Source of the DNA: JACPNO01 sp963825405
GTDB taxonomy: Bacteria > Acidobacteriota > Terriglobia > Bryobacterales > Bryobacteraceae
Assembly (NCBI GenBank): GCA_963825405.1
Contig: CAWGTB010000015.1
Coordinates: 62,001 to 126,000 of the forward strand
Length of the DNA stretch: 64,000 nt
Direction of reading: 5' to 3'
Shown here: positions 44,907-54,784 of the stretch, piece by piece
How the letters are laid out: each line of letters begins with the position of its first letter
How positions within the stretch are numbered: position 1 is the first letter of the stretch
Program-made: the position numbers and the translations under genes
Notes under the pieces: model-generated
What the model saw: only the letters and a program-made list of their open reading frames with translations
Told to the model about the DNA's origin: nothing
Databases searched by the model: none

Positions 44907-46568
44907 ATGCTCCTGGAGTTGACGGTGGAGAACTACGCGGTCGTCGACCGTCTGCGCGTTCGTTTCCACGCCGGGCTCAATTTGTTGACCGGGGAAACGG
45001 GCAGCGGCAAATCGCTCGTGGTGGACGCGCTGGGGCTGCTGTTGGGCGGGCGCGCATCGGCCGACATGATTCGCTCCGGATCCGACAAAGCCCGCGTCAC
45101 AGGGCGATTCGAGGTGCCCGACGCGGTGCTTGCGGCCGCGGGCCTCGAAGCCGAAGATGGTGAGCTTCTGATCGAGCGCGAAATTCTGGCGAGTGGAAAA
45201 TCCCGTGCTTATGTAGGCAGCCGGCCTGTAAGCGTGGCGCTGCTCAAGGATCTCGCTCCGCATCTGGGCGATATTCACGGCCAGCACGATCAGCAATTGT
45301 TGTTTTCCGCCGATGCTCAGCGCGACATGCTGGATGCGTTTGCCGGAGCGGGAGAATTGCTGGCCCAAGTGGCGGAGAGCCATCGCGCTTTGAGGACGCT
45401 GGAAATCGAACTGAACGAGTTGGAACGTTCCGAGCAGGAAAAACTGCGCCTGCTCGATCTCTGGCAATTTCAAAAGCACGAAGTGGATGGCGCCCGCATT
45501 CAGGCCGGCGAGGACGCCATACTCGAAGCCGAGCGGCGCGTGCTGCAGAATCTGGGACGCCTACAGGAATCGGCGGGAGCCGCATATGCCGCTCTCTATG
45601 ACTCTCCGGAATCGGCGTTGGTTCTTGCGCGCCTCGCCGCCAAGCGCTTGGACGAGCTGGCGCGCATCGATCCCGCGCTGGGAGAAATTCGCGAGAGCCT
45701 GAAACCCGCCGAGATCATTTTGCAGGAAGCTTCTTTTGCCGTTCGCGATTATCTTTCACGGCTGGAGGCTGATCCCGGGCGTCTCGACGAAATCGAAGTG
45801 CGCTTAGCGGCGCTCGACAAACTCAAGCGCAAGTACGGTGCAACGCTGGATGAAGTAATCGCGTTTCGCGGCGATGTAGCCGCCAAGATCGAGGCCATCG
45901 AGCACGCCGGTGAGCGCATGGAGGCCCTGCGGGTGGAGCGGCGCAAACTGGATGAAAGCTATCAGAAGCTAACCGTGACGCTCACGGCGCGGCGCAAGGC
46001 CGCGGCGTCCAAATTAGAAAAGCGCGTCGAGACGGAGTTGAAAGGCCTGGCCATGGAGCGCACGGCTTTTCGCATTGCCCTCAATCCGGCGGCGCCATCG
46101 GAGACAGGCGTGGATGCGGTCGCGTTTTTAGTCTCGCCTAATGTGGGCGAAGAGCCGCGCCCGCTGGCCAGCGTAGCTTCCGGCGGAGAAATTTCGCGCA
46201 TTGCGCTGGCTCTGAAAACCTGCCTCGCCCAGCCGTCACGCGCCACCACAGCGCGCCGCACCTTGGTGTTCGACGAGGTCGACGCCGGCATCGGCGGCAG
46301 CGCTGCGGAAGGCGTGGGACGGCGTCTGAAGAAATTGGCGGAAGCCAACCAGGTACTCTGCGTAACCCACCTGCCGCAGATCGCCTGCTTCGCGGATCAT
46401 CACTATGTCGTCGAAAAGCACGAGCGCAACGGCCGCACCGTTGCCGGGATTGAAGAGCTCGAAGGCGTGGCGCGCACCCGCGAAATCGGACGCATGCTGT
46501 CGGGCGAGGTGCTCACCGCCGAAGCGTTGAAGCATGCCGAGCGCCTGCTGAAGATGACGTCCGCGTAA
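44907..46568 (+). CDS. recN: DNA repair protein RecN
   Basis: A 553-residue SMC-like ATPase in double-strand break repair. Walker A is GETGSGKS at 29-36; the middle is coiled coil (for example LRTLEIELNELERSEQEKLRLL); the C-terminal half has the ABC signature VASGGEISRIALALKT and Walker B LVFDEVDAGIGG, followed by VLCVTHLPQIACFADHHYVV. Length and order match the family. It is followed by an R1 repeat and the convergent recG. Confidence 0.95.
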   Translation: MLLELTVENYAVVDRLRVRFHAGLNLLTGETGSGKSLVVDALGLLLGGRASADMIRSGSDKARVTGRFEVPDAVLAAAGLEAEDGELLIEREILASGKSRAYVGSRPVSVALLKDLAPHLGDIHGQHDQQLLFSADAQRDMLDAFAGAGELLAQVAESHRALRTLEIELNELERSEQEKLRLLDLWQFQKHEVDGARIQAGEDAILEAERRVLQNLGRLQESAGAAYAALYDSPESALVLARLAAKRLDELARIDPALGEIRESLKPAEIILQEASFAVRDYLSRLEADPGRLDEIEVRLAALDKLKRKYGATLDEVIAFRGDVAAKIEAIEHAGERMEALRVERRKLDESYQKLTVTLTARRKAAASKLEKRVETELKGLAMERTAFRIALNPAAPSETGVDAVAFLVSPNVGEEPRPLASVASGGEISRIALALKTCLAQPSRATTARRTLVFDEVDAGIGGSAAEGVGRRLKKLAEANQVLCVTHLPQIACFADHHYVVEKHERNGRTVAGIEELEGVARTREIGRMLSGEVLTAEALKHAERLLKMTSA

Positions 46569-46587
46569 CCGTGCCACCACATAAAAC

Positions 46588-46693
46588 ATTTCTCGCAGAG
46601 ACGCAGAGAACACGGAGAAAACCTTAAGAAACCAAAAAAAGGGTTTGTTGGTTCTTCGTAGTTCTCCGCGTACTCTGCGTCTCTGCGAGAAAA
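46588..46693. repeat. R1 dispersed palindromic repeat, copy B
   Basis: Arms ATTTCTCGCAGAGACGCAGA and a reverse complement ending TCTGCGAGAAAAT are separated by about 60 bases, longer than in the other copies, including the AAACCTTAAG core. It fills the gap between the convergent stops of recN and recG. Confidence 0.9.
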
Positions 46694-46702
46694 TCCTTTG
46701 CT

Positions 46703-48805
46703 TCAACCAACTTGCACCAGTCCGTATCTTCGCTGCCAGTGATTGCGCAAGTAGGCCAGCGCGCGATCCTGATCGCCAGGCGTAGGCGGGTGCGCGAGAA
46801 AATCCTGCGCTTCCCGCCGCGACACTTCCAAAATCTCCTGGTCGCGCAAAATGTTCGCCACGCGCAGCGACGGGAGGCCGGATTGCTTCGTGCCAAAAAA
46901 TTCTCCCGGTCCCCGCAGCTTCAAATCCATCTCGGCAATCTGAAATCCATCGCTCGAATCCACCAGCGTGCGAATGCGTTCCCGCGCCGTGTCGCCTAGT
47001 TTTTCCGTCACCAGGATGCAGTAGCTCTGCGCCGCGCCGCGACCGACGCGTCCGCGCAGTTGATGCAACTGCGCGAGGCCAAAACGCTCCGCTTGCTCGA
47101 CCACCATCACCGTGGCGTTGGGCACGTCGACGCCCACCTCGATCACCGTGGTCGCGACCAGAATCTGAATTTGCCCGCGCTTGAATTGCTCCATCGCCGC
47201 CTCTTTTTGATCCGATGGCAAACGGCCGTGCAGCAGCCCCACCGACACTCCCGGAAAAACTTCCCGCGCGAGATGTTCGTGCATTTTCTGCGCGGCCTTC
47301 ATAGCCTGCGTTTCGGATTCTTCGATCACCGGATACACAACGTACGCTTGCAGCCCTTTATCGATTTGCTCTTTCAGAAAGCTGTAGACGCGCTCCACGC
47401 GATCCGCGGTGACGTGTTTGGTGATGATCGGCTTGCGCCCTGGCGGCAGCTCGTCAATCACGGACACATCCAGATCGCCGTAGAGCGTTAACGCGAGCGT
47501 GCGCGGAATCGGCGTCGCCGTCATCACCAGCACATCTGGATGCGCGCCTTTCGCCAGCAGCTCGAAGCGCTGCATGACGCCGAAGCGATGCTGCTCGTCC
47601 ACGATTGCCAGGCCCAGCTTGTGGAATTCGACGTCCTTCTCCAGCAAGGCGTGCGTGCCAACGGCCACGTGTATCAGGCCTTCGGCCAGCAGTTTTTTCA
47701 ATTGCGTTTTCTCGCGGCTGGTGAATGAGCCGGTGAACAGGCCTGCCACGTAGCCGAGTTTCGTGAGCAGCGGTTTCAGGTAGAGATAATGCTGCGTCGC
47801 CAGGATTTCGGTGGGTGCGAGCAGCGCCGCCTGATATCCATTTTCGACTGCGATGACAGCCGCTTCCGCGGCCACGATAGTTTTTCCGCTGCCCACGTCG
47901 CCCTGCAGCAGACGGCTCATCGGACGCGGCGCAGCCATGTCCTGCGCGATCTCTCCCAGCACTCGTTTCTGCGCAGCAGTAGGCTTGAACGGGAGCATGG
48001 CTTTGATTTTTTCGCGCACTCGCTCGTTCAGTTGGAAAGCAATGCCGATGCGCGCGCGAGCCTCGTCTTTCTTTAACGCCAGACCGAGTTCGAGCCAGAA
48101 GAATTCTTCGAAAATCAGCCGCAGATGCGCCGGAGAGCGAAAGGCATTGAGCAGGCGCAGGTCGGTGTCGGGCGGTGGAAAATGAATGTCGCGAACCGCG
48201 CGCCAACGGTCGGGAAGCGCAAGCTGCTGGCGCATCGGTAGGGGCGGCAAATGGTCTTCCAGCGGCCCGATCGCATTCAGAATTCGGTGGGTCAGCGTCC
48301 GCAGCATGCGCGTGTTGAGCTTCGCGACTGCCTCGTAGATCGGCACAACACGGCCCACGTGCAACGCGGCATCGCCGTCTTCGTCGTCTCCTGAAAGCAA
48401 CTCGTACTCAGGATGCAGCATCGATAGCTCGCCGCTGTAACTGTCGAACTCGACTTTTCCGTAGAGCGCGATTCGCTGTCCCGGCGCGATCACGTCGCCC
48501 AGATACGCGCTGTGAAACCACTTGGCGGCCAGCACGGCGCGAGATGCATCCGTAAATGTCGCTTCGAACAGGCCCAGATTGCGCCGGCGGAATCCAGCCA
48601 CGCGCGCCGTGCGCACCTCCGCCACCACCGTGGCCATTTCGCCGGGAGCTAGTTCCTTGATGGTTCGAAGATTGCTGCGATCTTCGTAGCGAAACGGAAT
48701 GTAGCCCAGCAGATCCTCGACCGTGCGCAGCTCTTTGGCCTCCAGCATCGCGGCGCGCGCGGGCCCAACGCCTTTCACATAAGTAAGGGGAGTAGCGAGA
48801 TCCAC
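46703..48805 (-). CDS. recG: ATP-dependent DNA helicase RecG
   Basis: A helicase of 700 residues that remodels stalled forks and Holliday junctions. The N-terminal wedge domain (PLTYVKGVGPARAAMLEAKEL start, then an OB fold) precedes the helicase core: Walker A LLQGDVGSGKTIVA, DEQH box VDEQHRFGVMQR, TATPIPRTLALTLYGDLDVS, and the C-terminal LHQLRGRVGRGAAQS and LRGPGEFFGTKQSG. I chose GTG at 48805, where homology begins; the frame extends to a TTG at 48835 that would overlap the divergent oxidoreductase gene. Confidence 0.94.
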   Translation of the reverse strand: MDLATPLTYVKGVGPARAAMLEAKELRTVEDLLGYIPFRYEDRSNLRTIKELAPGEMATVVAEVRTARVAGFRRRNLGLFEATFTDASRAVLAAKWFHSAYLGDVIAPGQRIALYGKVEFDSYSGELSMLHPEYELLSGDDEDGDAALHVGRVVPIYEAVAKLNTRMLRTLTHRILNAIGPLEDHLPPLPMRQQLALPDRWRAVRDIHFPPPDTDLRLLNAFRSPAHLRLIFEEFFWLELGLALKKDEARARIGIAFQLNERVREKIKAMLPFKPTAAQKRVLGEIAQDMAAPRPMSRLLQGDVGSGKTIVAAEAAVIAVENGYQAALLAPTEILATQHYLYLKPLLTKLGYVAGLFTGSFTSREKTQLKKLLAEGLIHVAVGTHALLEKDVEFHKLGLAIVDEQHRFGVMQRFELLAKGAHPDVLVMTATPIPRTLALTLYGDLDVSVIDELPPGRKPIITKHVTADRVERVYSFLKEQIDKGLQAYVVYPVIEESETQAMKAAQKMHEHLAREVFPGVSVGLLHGRLPSDQKEAAMEQFKRGQIQILVATTVIEVGVDVPNATVMVVEQAERFGLAQLHQLRGRVGRGAAQSYCILVTEKLGDTARERIRTLVDSSDGFQIAEMDLKLRGPGEFFGTKQSGLPSLRVANILRDQEILEVSRREAQDFLAHPPTPGDQDRALAYLRNHWQRRYGLVQVG

Positions 48806-48826
48806 GGTAAGCCAACCCAGTGTACA

Positions 48827-49774
48827 ATGCCCCAAGTGAAATGCCTTGCGCTCTTGTTAGCCTGCTGTGGTTGGATGCACGCCGCCGATTTGCGTCTCGG
48901 CATCATCGGCACCGACACATCACATGTCACCGCGTTCACCGAGATTCTGAACAATGCTGAATCGCCGGACTACGTTCCCGGCGCGCGCGTGGTCGCCGCA
49001 TTTAAAGGCGGCAGCCCCGATCTGGAATCGAGCGCCACCCGCGTCGATAAGTACGCCGAAGAGCTGCGCGCGAAATGGCACGTGGAATTCGCCGGCGATA
49101 TTCCCGCGCTGTGCCGCAAAGTGGACGCCGTGCTGCTCGAAAGCGTGGACGGCCGCGTGCACCTGGAGCAGGCCAAAGCCGTGTTTGCCGCGCACAAGCC
49201 CGTGTTTATCGATAAACCGCTAGCTGCCACTTTGGAAGACGCGCGCGAGATTGCCCGCCTGGCCAAGGAAGCCGGCGTGCCCTGGTTTAGCTCGTCGAGC
49301 TACCGCTTCGGGGAAATCGGAACATCGCTGAAATTTGCCGATACCATCGGCGCAATCGCCTGGGGCCCAGGGCCGCTCGAGGAGCATCATCCGCTCGAAC
49401 TCGCCTGGTACGCGATCCATCCGATCGAGTTGCTGTACACGTTGATGGGCCCGGGCTGCGAAGAAGTCACGCGCATCTTCACACCGGATGCCGACGAACT
49501 CGTGGGCCGCTGGAAAGGCGGGCGCATCGGCAGCGTGCGCGCACTGCGTCCTTATGGGCCGGAAGGCGCCATCGTGATTCGTGCCAATCAGCAGGTGGTG
49601 CGCAGCAGCGCGAAGCCGGTGGAAGGATACCGGCCGCTGCTGGTCGAGATCGTGAAATTTTTCCAGACGCAGCAGCCGCCGGTCTCGAATGAGGAGACGC
49701 TGGAAATTTTCGCCTTCATGGATGCCGCCCAGCGCAGCAAAACTGCGGGCGGCGTCCCGATGAAGTTACGATAG
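48827..49774 (+). CDS. Gfo/Idh/MocA-family oxidoreductase (secreted)
   Basis: A 315-residue protein with a signal peptide (MPQVKCLALLLACCGWMHA) and a Gfo/Idh/MocA Rossmann domain (LRLGIIGTDTSHVTAFTEIL). The usual EKP motif appears as FIDKPLAATLEDAREI. The unusual T-D-T-S-H start and the short C-terminal half place it with a subgroup of exported sugar or inositol dehydrogenases. TACAAT overlaps the ATG region and could be a promoter element. fabI follows after 4 bases, probably co-transcribed. Confidence 0.83.
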   Translation: MPQVKCLALLLACCGWMHAADLRLGIIGTDTSHVTAFTEILNNAESPDYVPGARVVAAFKGGSPDLESSATRVDKYAEELRAKWHVEFAGDIPALCRKVDAVLLESVDGRVHLEQAKAVFAAHKPVFIDKPLAATLEDAREIARLAKEAGVPWFSSSSYRFGEIGTSLKFADTIGAIAWGPGPLEEHHPLELAWYAIHPIELLYTLMGPGCEEVTRIFTPDADELVGRWKGGRIGSVRALRPYGPEGAIVIRANQQVVRSSAKPVEGYRPLLVEIVKFFQTQQPPVSNEETLEIFAFMDAAQRSKTAGGVPMKLR

Positions 49775-49778
49775 GCGA

Positions 49779-50549
49779 ATGCCTCAACTGCTGGAAGGCC
49801 AACTCGCCGTGGTTCTCGGTATCGCCAACAAGTGGAGTATTGCCTATTCCATCGCGCAAGCGTTTTCGCGGGAAGGCGCAACGCTGCTGCTGACGTATCT
49901 TGGCGAGCATCAGAAGGAAGCCGTAGAATCGCTGGCCGGGGAAATGTCGGTCGCGAAAATTGTCCCCTGCGATGTCACCAAGGAAGAAGATCTCACGGCG
50001 CTTACAGAAACGCTGCACTCCCTCGGCCGTCCGCTGCACGCGGCGGTGCACAGCCTGGCGTTCGCCAATCGGGAAGATCTCACGCGGCCTTTTGTTGAGA
50101 CGGGCCGCGGCGGATTTCTGCTGGCGCAGGAAGTGAGCGCGTACTCGCTGGTGGCGGTGGCGCGCGCAGTCGCCCCTGCCATGACCGCGGGCGGCTCCAT
50201 CATCACGCTGACGTATGGCGGCTCGACGCGCGTAGTCCCCAATTACAACGTGATGGGCGTAGCCAAAGCGTCGCTCGAAGCGTCGGTGCGCTATTTGGCC
50301 AGCGATCTTGGGCCGGCCGGCATCCGCGTGAACGCGCTTTCCGCTGGGCCAATCAAAACCGCGTCTGCGCGCGCCATCAAAGATTTCTCGACGGTGCTCG
50401 ATGCGGTGACGAAGCGCGCCCCCCTGCGCCGCAACACCGACCCGGCGGAAGTCGCGGACGCCGCGGTATTTCTGGCGAGCAGCTTAGCGCGTGGCGTGAC
50501 GGGAAACGTGTTGTTCGTCGATTCGGGAATGCAGATTATGGGGCTGTAA
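49779..50549 (+). CDS. fabI: Enoyl-[acyl-carrier-protein] reductase (NADH)
   Basis: A 256-residue FabI, the last reduction step of fatty-acid elongation. The FabI-type nucleotide motif GIANKWSIAYSIAQAF replaces the classical SDR glycine motif. Active-site Tyr156 and Lys163 (YNVMGVAKASLEASVRYLA) have the Y-x6-K spacing of FabI, and AGPIKTASA with VTGNVLFVDSGMQIMG complete the pattern. It is the target of triclosan in other bacteria. It is followed by R1 copy C. Confidence 0.95.
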   Translation: MPQLLEGQLAVVLGIANKWSIAYSIAQAFSREGATLLLTYLGEHQKEAVESLAGEMSVAKIVPCDVTKEEDLTALTETLHSLGRPLHAAVHSLAFANREDLTRPFVETGRGGFLLAQEVSAYSLVAVARAVAPAMTAGGSIITLTYGGSTRVVPNYNVMGVAKASLEASVRYLASDLGPAGIRVNALSAGPIKTASARAIKDFSTVLDAVTKRAPLRRNTDPAEVADAAVFLASSLARGVTGNVLFVDSGMQIMGL

Positions 50550-50558
50550 CGGCAAGAC

Positions 50559-50617
50559 ATCACAGAGAACTACGAAGACCAATTCTTAAAGGTTTTCTCT
50601 GCGTCTCTGCGAGAAAT
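50559..50617. repeat. R1 dispersed palindromic repeat, copy C (decayed left arm)
   Basis: The right arm is intact (TTCTCTGCGTCTCTGCGAGA...), preceded by the core TTCTTAAAGG in the opposite orientation to copy A. The left arm is reduced to CACAGAGAACTACGAAG. It lies between the convergent fabI and doxX stops. Confidence 0.8.
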
Positions 50618-50620
50618 GTC

Positions 50621-51025
50621 TTAGTGTTTCCTCCAGCCGTCGATCGAAAGCCCGTTGTCTTCCACCTGGTACAGCAGAATAAACAACGCCACCGCATAAC
50701 CCATGTTTATCGCGACGTCTGTCGAACTCCCTTTGATAGTAAGCCCACTAGTCAACGCCATAACGAGCAATCCCGCGACCGCGGCCGCGTAGCGCGTAAA
50801 CAATCCCAGGATTAGCAGCACTCCGACGGTCACTTCGATAAACGGCAGAGCGAACGAAAAAGCGTACACGCTCGCCCCCGGCAGCCAGGTCTTCGCGAAG
50901 CCATCCTGGAATCCCTGCGCCGTCGCGGCCACCCCTGCCACGAATTTCCCCACGCCATAAAAGAGGAAGACGCAGCCAAGCGTCACACGCAGGATCGCGT
51001 AAGCCAACCAACGCGGATTATTCAT
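50621..51025 (-). CDS. DoxX-family membrane protein
   Basis: A 134-residue protein with four hydrophobic helices: LRVTLGCVFLFYGVGKFVAG, ALPFIEVTVGVLLILGLFTR, YAAAVAGLLVMALTSGL and MGYAVALFILLYQ. The first has the F-x-x-G-x-x-K pattern of DoxX. The ATG at 51025 is 4 bases after the guaA stop; the frame is open 6 codons further to a TTG inside guaA. DoxX-like proteins are linked to thiosulfate oxidation or redox stress, but this small type has no settled role. Confidence 0.83.
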   Translation of the reverse strand: MNNPRWLAYAILRVTLGCVFLFYGVGKFVAGVAATAQGFQDGFAKTWLPGASVYAFSFALPFIEVTVGVLLILGLFTRYAAAVAGLLVMALTSGLTIKGSSTDVAINMGYAVALFILLYQVEDNGLSIDGWRKH

Positions 51026-51029
51026 CGGG

Positions 51030-52834
51030 TTATTCCCACTCAATGGTGGCCGGCGGTTTGTGCGTCAGATCGTAGAACACGCCGCACACGCCTTCCACCG
51101 CGAGCAAATCCGCCGCCATCGCTTTCAGCAGCCCCGCTTCCATGCCCACCGACTGCGCCGTCATGCCGTCGACCGAATGCACAGGCCGCAGCACCACCGA
51201 ATCCGTCGCGGCATCGGTCCCGAGCGGAATCAGCACCACCGGAAATTGCCAAATCGTCTTGTCGAATCCGCTCTCATGCGAAATGCGGCGCACGATGGCA
51301 TCGGCTTGGCGCAAACGCGTTAGCCGCCCCGCGGTCAAAGAACTGGCGTGCACGCTCATCGACGCGAGGGGCGCATGGCTGGCCACGCGCGCAATCACGC
51401 GATTAATGCCTTGCATGCGGTTAATCAGCTCCGTAGCTTCGGCCTGCAGCTTGCCGTCCGTCCCCGGGAAAATGTCGAGCGCCAGCACCGGCGCATAGCT
51501 GCGCGAATCGCCCTGCACGCCCACCGATCGCACCGGCACGATATAACCATCCGTCACGCGCTCGAGCGGGTGATCGCCATCGGCGCCCAGGCAGCGTATG
51601 GCAAGGCCCGGTCCGGGAAACGGATGCCGATCCAGCAGGTCGTCCGGCAGCCCCAGCTCGCGGCCAATTTCCCGCACTTCATCTTTGTAAAACGAGCTCA
51701 GCGGCTCGACGATGCGCTGCTGCTCCAGCAGCCGTTGAATGCCGGCGACGCGGTTGTGATGCGTCTTGATCGTCGCGGCTTTCTCGGTGCCGCCGGATTC
51801 GATGGTGTCCGGGTAAATCGTGCCTTGCCCCAGAATCCAATGCCCATCCAGCAGGTGGCGCGATTCGATGATGCGCTCCTGTACCCGCACGAATTCTTCG
51901 CCGATGATCACGCGCTTGGATTCCGGATCGCGCACGCCGGCCAGCGGCTTGAGAAACTGCTCGGCCGCGGATTCGATTGAGACCGTCCCGGCGCCCAGCG
52001 AATCGAACATCGCGCGCACGAAATCCGTTTCGCCTTCGCGCATGAGCCCTGTGTCAACGTAGACGCCGCGCACCCGCGCCTCGCCTAGCGCTCGCAGGCA
52101 CAGCGTGTAAGCCACCGTGGAATCGACGCCACCGCTAACAAAGAAGAACACATTGCGCGCGCCCACAGTCTCGCGGATCTGCTCCTCCACCAGCGGAATG
52201 CGGTGCCGCGGATCCCAATCTTTCACGCAGCCGCAGACATCGAACAGAAAATTCGACAGGATGCGCCGCGCCTTCGGTGGTATGCACCACTTCCGGATGA
52301 AACTGCACGCTGTACAGCCCGCGCTCGGTATCCGCCATGGCGGCGATGGTGCAGGTGGCTGTCGTCGCCGAGTTGCGAAAAGCCGGGCGGCAGGCCGGCC
52401 ACGGTATCGCGATGGCTCATCCAGATCTGCTGCTGCGCCGGCAAGCCTTCGAACAGCGGACTGCGGTTTCCGCCGCCATCCAGTTCCAGAGTCGCGAAGC
52501 CGAATTCGCCTTTAGCGCCCGGACGCACGTCGCCGCCCAGCAGGTGCGCCATCAGTTGCTGCCCGTAGCAGATGCCCAGCACGGATTGCCCGCTGCGGAA
52601 AATCGCCGGGTCGACAGACGGGCTGGCTGGATCGTAAACGCTGCGCGGGCCGCCGGAGATGATGAGCCCCTTGCGCCCCTCCAGCTCACTGGCAGGCGTC
52701 TCGCTAGGCCGTACTTCGGAATACACGCCCAACTCGCGCACTCTGCGCGCGATCAGGTGGCAATATTGCCCACCGGTGTCCAGAACCGTGATTTGAGGAA
52801 TCTTGACTTGAGAAACTGGCGCCGTTGCCGTCAC
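51030..52834 (-). CDS. guaA: GMP synthase (glutamine-hydrolysing), two frameshifts
   Basis: About 600 residues in three frames. The N-terminal glutaminase has the oxyanion GGP motif, catalytic Cys89 in LGICYGQQLMAHLLGGDV and the QFHPEVVHT block carrying the His. The ATP-pyrophosphatase has FFVSGGVDSTVAY, and the C-terminal dimer domain ends VEGVCGVFYDLTHKPPATIEWE. Single extra bases near 52355 and 52245 split it; the direction of both shifts fits one-base insertions. The start is GTG at 52834, 6 bases after the S41 protease stop. As an essential biosynthetic enzyme it is unlikely to be a true pseudogene. Confidence 0.93.
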
Positions 52835-52840
52835 GCGTTC

Positions 52841-54448
52841 TTACTTCGTCATCCGTTGCACCAGCATCTTCTTGGTGGTTTCGAGCAACGCCTTGGCCTT
52901 GGGCAGCGAATCGATGGCCTTGATCACCATGGGATCGTTCTCGATGGTGAATTTGCCGGCTCTCGTCCAGGCTGAACGCGGTGGTGTACATCTCGCGCTG
53001 CAGGTTCTGCTTGATCCAGTCGTGATCCTGGGTGAACTCGGCTTCGGTGAATTTCACTTCCGGCTGCTTCAGCAGGAAGTCGTGGAACTCGGTGACCATC
53101 GCTTCGTCCGGAGCCCAGCCCTTGGGCAGCTTGGCTTCGCGGTTGCCGAAATAGCGCTTGGTGAAGTTGAAGAACGCGTACTTGCGAATCAGGTCGCTCT
53201 GGAATTTATCCAACTTGGGAGGCGAGTACTTCTCATCCGGCGAGATACCGCCGCCGCCGTACACCGTGCGCCCGCCGTCGGTCATCTTGACGTCCAGCGG
53301 ATTCCGCGTGTCGGTGTCTTTGCGATAGTAGTAGTCGAAGAACGAAATGTTGGTGTAATCGCGCTGGATCAGGCGTCCGCTCGGCGTGTAGTATTTCGCG
53401 GTGGTAAGCGCCAGTCCGGAATTCTCCGCCAGCGGATACACCGTCTGGACCAGGCCCTTGCCGAACGTGTTGTCGCCCAGGATCCAGGCGCGGTCGTGAT
53501 CCTGCAGCGCGCCGGAGACGATTTCCGCGGCCGAAGCCGAGTAGCGATTGACCAGCACGACGATCGGATAATCGTGACCGCCGTTGCCATGCCGCGCCGT
53601 ATAGGTTTTCTCCGCCGAAGCGCGTCCACGATGGGAAACGATGGTCTGCCCCTTTTGCAGGAACTTGTCGGCTACGGCGACGCCTTCGTTCAGCAGCCCG
53701 CCGGGATTTTCGCGCAGATCGAGAATCAGCCCTTTGATCGTCGTTCTCACCGAGTCCGTGCAGACGCGGCTTCAAGCTCGTGACTGGTGTTCTCGTTGAA
53801 CTGATCGATATCCACGTACGCGATGCCCGACTTCAACCACATCGCGTCCTGCACGCTCTTGCGCGAGATTTCGTCGCGAATGACGTTGAAGGTCATCGGC
53901 TTTTCCACGCCGTCGCGCATGATGAGGATCTGCACCGGCGTTCCGCGCGGACCTTTCAACAGGTCGGCGACTTCGGTGGTGGTCAGATTGTCGGTCTTCT
54001 TGTCGTTGACTTCGATGATCACGTCGCCCGGCCGGAGGCCGGCGTTATAGGCGGGCGATCCGGCGAACGGAGCCATCACGATAGTCTTACCGTTGCGCGG
54101 CTGCACCTTCATGCCGACGCCGTAGTAGTGGCCCTTCTGGTCTTCGCGCAGAAGCTGGAAATCGCGCGGATCGAAGAAGTTGGAGTGCGGGTCGAGGGTG
54201 CGCAGCATGCCCGGGATGGCGCCTTTGTAGATCGCCTTGTCGGGAGCGACCTGATCGGCAAAATTCTCTTCGACCAGTTGATAGAACTTGGTGAAAGTCT
54301 TCAGGCTGGCGCGGACCCCATCTTCGTCAGACGTGGTAGCGGCTGCCTGGACGCGCGGCCCATAAAGGCCGCCAAGAATTGCGCTCAAAGCAATGATTGA
54401 AAGGAAATAGGGAAACCGGCGACGGGTATTTGCCATTCCGCGAACCAT
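52841..54448 (-). CDS. S41-family C-terminal processing peptidase, three insertions
   Basis: About 535 residues: a signal or anchor helix (FPYFLSIIALSAILGGLYG), a helical region, a PDZ domain (IVMAPFAGSPAYNAGLRPGDVIIEVNDKKT) and an S41 core with the nucleophile Ser in VLVNRYSASAAEIVSGAL and the Lys in DNTFGKGLVQTVYPL. The frame breaks near 53775 and 53755 (two extra bases; repair gives EAALHGLGENDIKGLILDL) and near 52965 (repair gives DEAGKFTIENDPMVIK). The ATG at 54448 has a second in-frame ATG at 54436. It is divergent from two short peptide genes and heads a run with guaA and doxX. Confidence 0.88.
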
Positions 54449-54490
54449 CCTTGACTTCAGTATACCGTGGCAGCCGTACCTGCCGCTGAC

Positions 54491-54531
54491 GGCTATCCGT
54501 TCGGACGTGTGAACTATCCGTTCGGATAGTT
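54491..54531. promoter_or_regulatory. Palindrome and half-repeat in the ctp/peptide intergenic region
   Basis: AACTATCCG-TT-CGGATAGTT (54512-54531) is a perfect 9-bp dyad. A direct partial copy, CTATCCGTTCGGA, lies at 54493-54505. The pair stands about 45-80 bases upstream of the S41 protease start and about 130 bases upstream of the first peptide gene. An operator is the simplest reading; on the plus strand it could also act as a weak hairpin terminator because T bases follow. Confidence 0.5.
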
Positions 54532-54550
54532 TTCGTGGCGTCGTCTGATT

Positions 54551-54574
54551 CCGCTCCCTCTGGTCGCGGCTCTG
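54551..54574 (+). repeat. R2 repeat, third copy
   Basis: CCGCTCCCTCTGGTCGCGGC and four more bases match the R2 arms at 42679 and 42745 (reverse copy identical at about 21 of 24 positions). It stands alone here, between the palindrome at 54512 and the first short peptide gene. Confidence 0.7.
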
Positions 54575-54659
54575 TAAGTTCCTGCAAACATAAAGAACCG
54601 TTTGCCCAATGAACGATTGGCCCAGGGATTGCCACTTACATCCGCGAGAGGGCAAGAAA

Positions 54660-54749
54660 ATGAAAACCAAGACCAACGTAAAAGCCGGATCGCTTTATGC
54701 ATCCTGCTGCAACGGCAAGCACATTGCTACCGGGACCATCGTGGTTTAG
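54660..54749 (+). CDS. Short peptide 1 (29 aa), conserved-leader type
   Basis: A 29-residue open frame. It begins MKTKTNVKAG, has a short middle (SLYAS), then CCNGKHI and a hydrophobic tail ATGTIVV. GAGAGGG stands 7 bases before the ATG. The neighbouring frame at 54785 repeats the first ten residues exactly, the NGKHI motif, and the upstream GAGAGG...AAGAAA sequence, so the pair is a tandem duplication of a real coding unit and not chance. It may be a precursor of a modified peptide, a small regulator or a signal; no modifying enzyme or dedicated transporter gene adjoins. No family is recognised with certainty. Confidence 0.6.
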   Translation: MKTKTNVKAGSLYASCCNGKHIATGTIVV

Positions 54750-54784
54750 GTGGTTGCTTTTCGTCTGTCGAGAGGAACAAGAAA

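Noticed and set aside
44205..45479. Long open frame (424 codons) on the minus strand
   Set aside because: It crosses the EamA, GNAT and recN genes in antisense, which all have strong family motifs on the plus strand.
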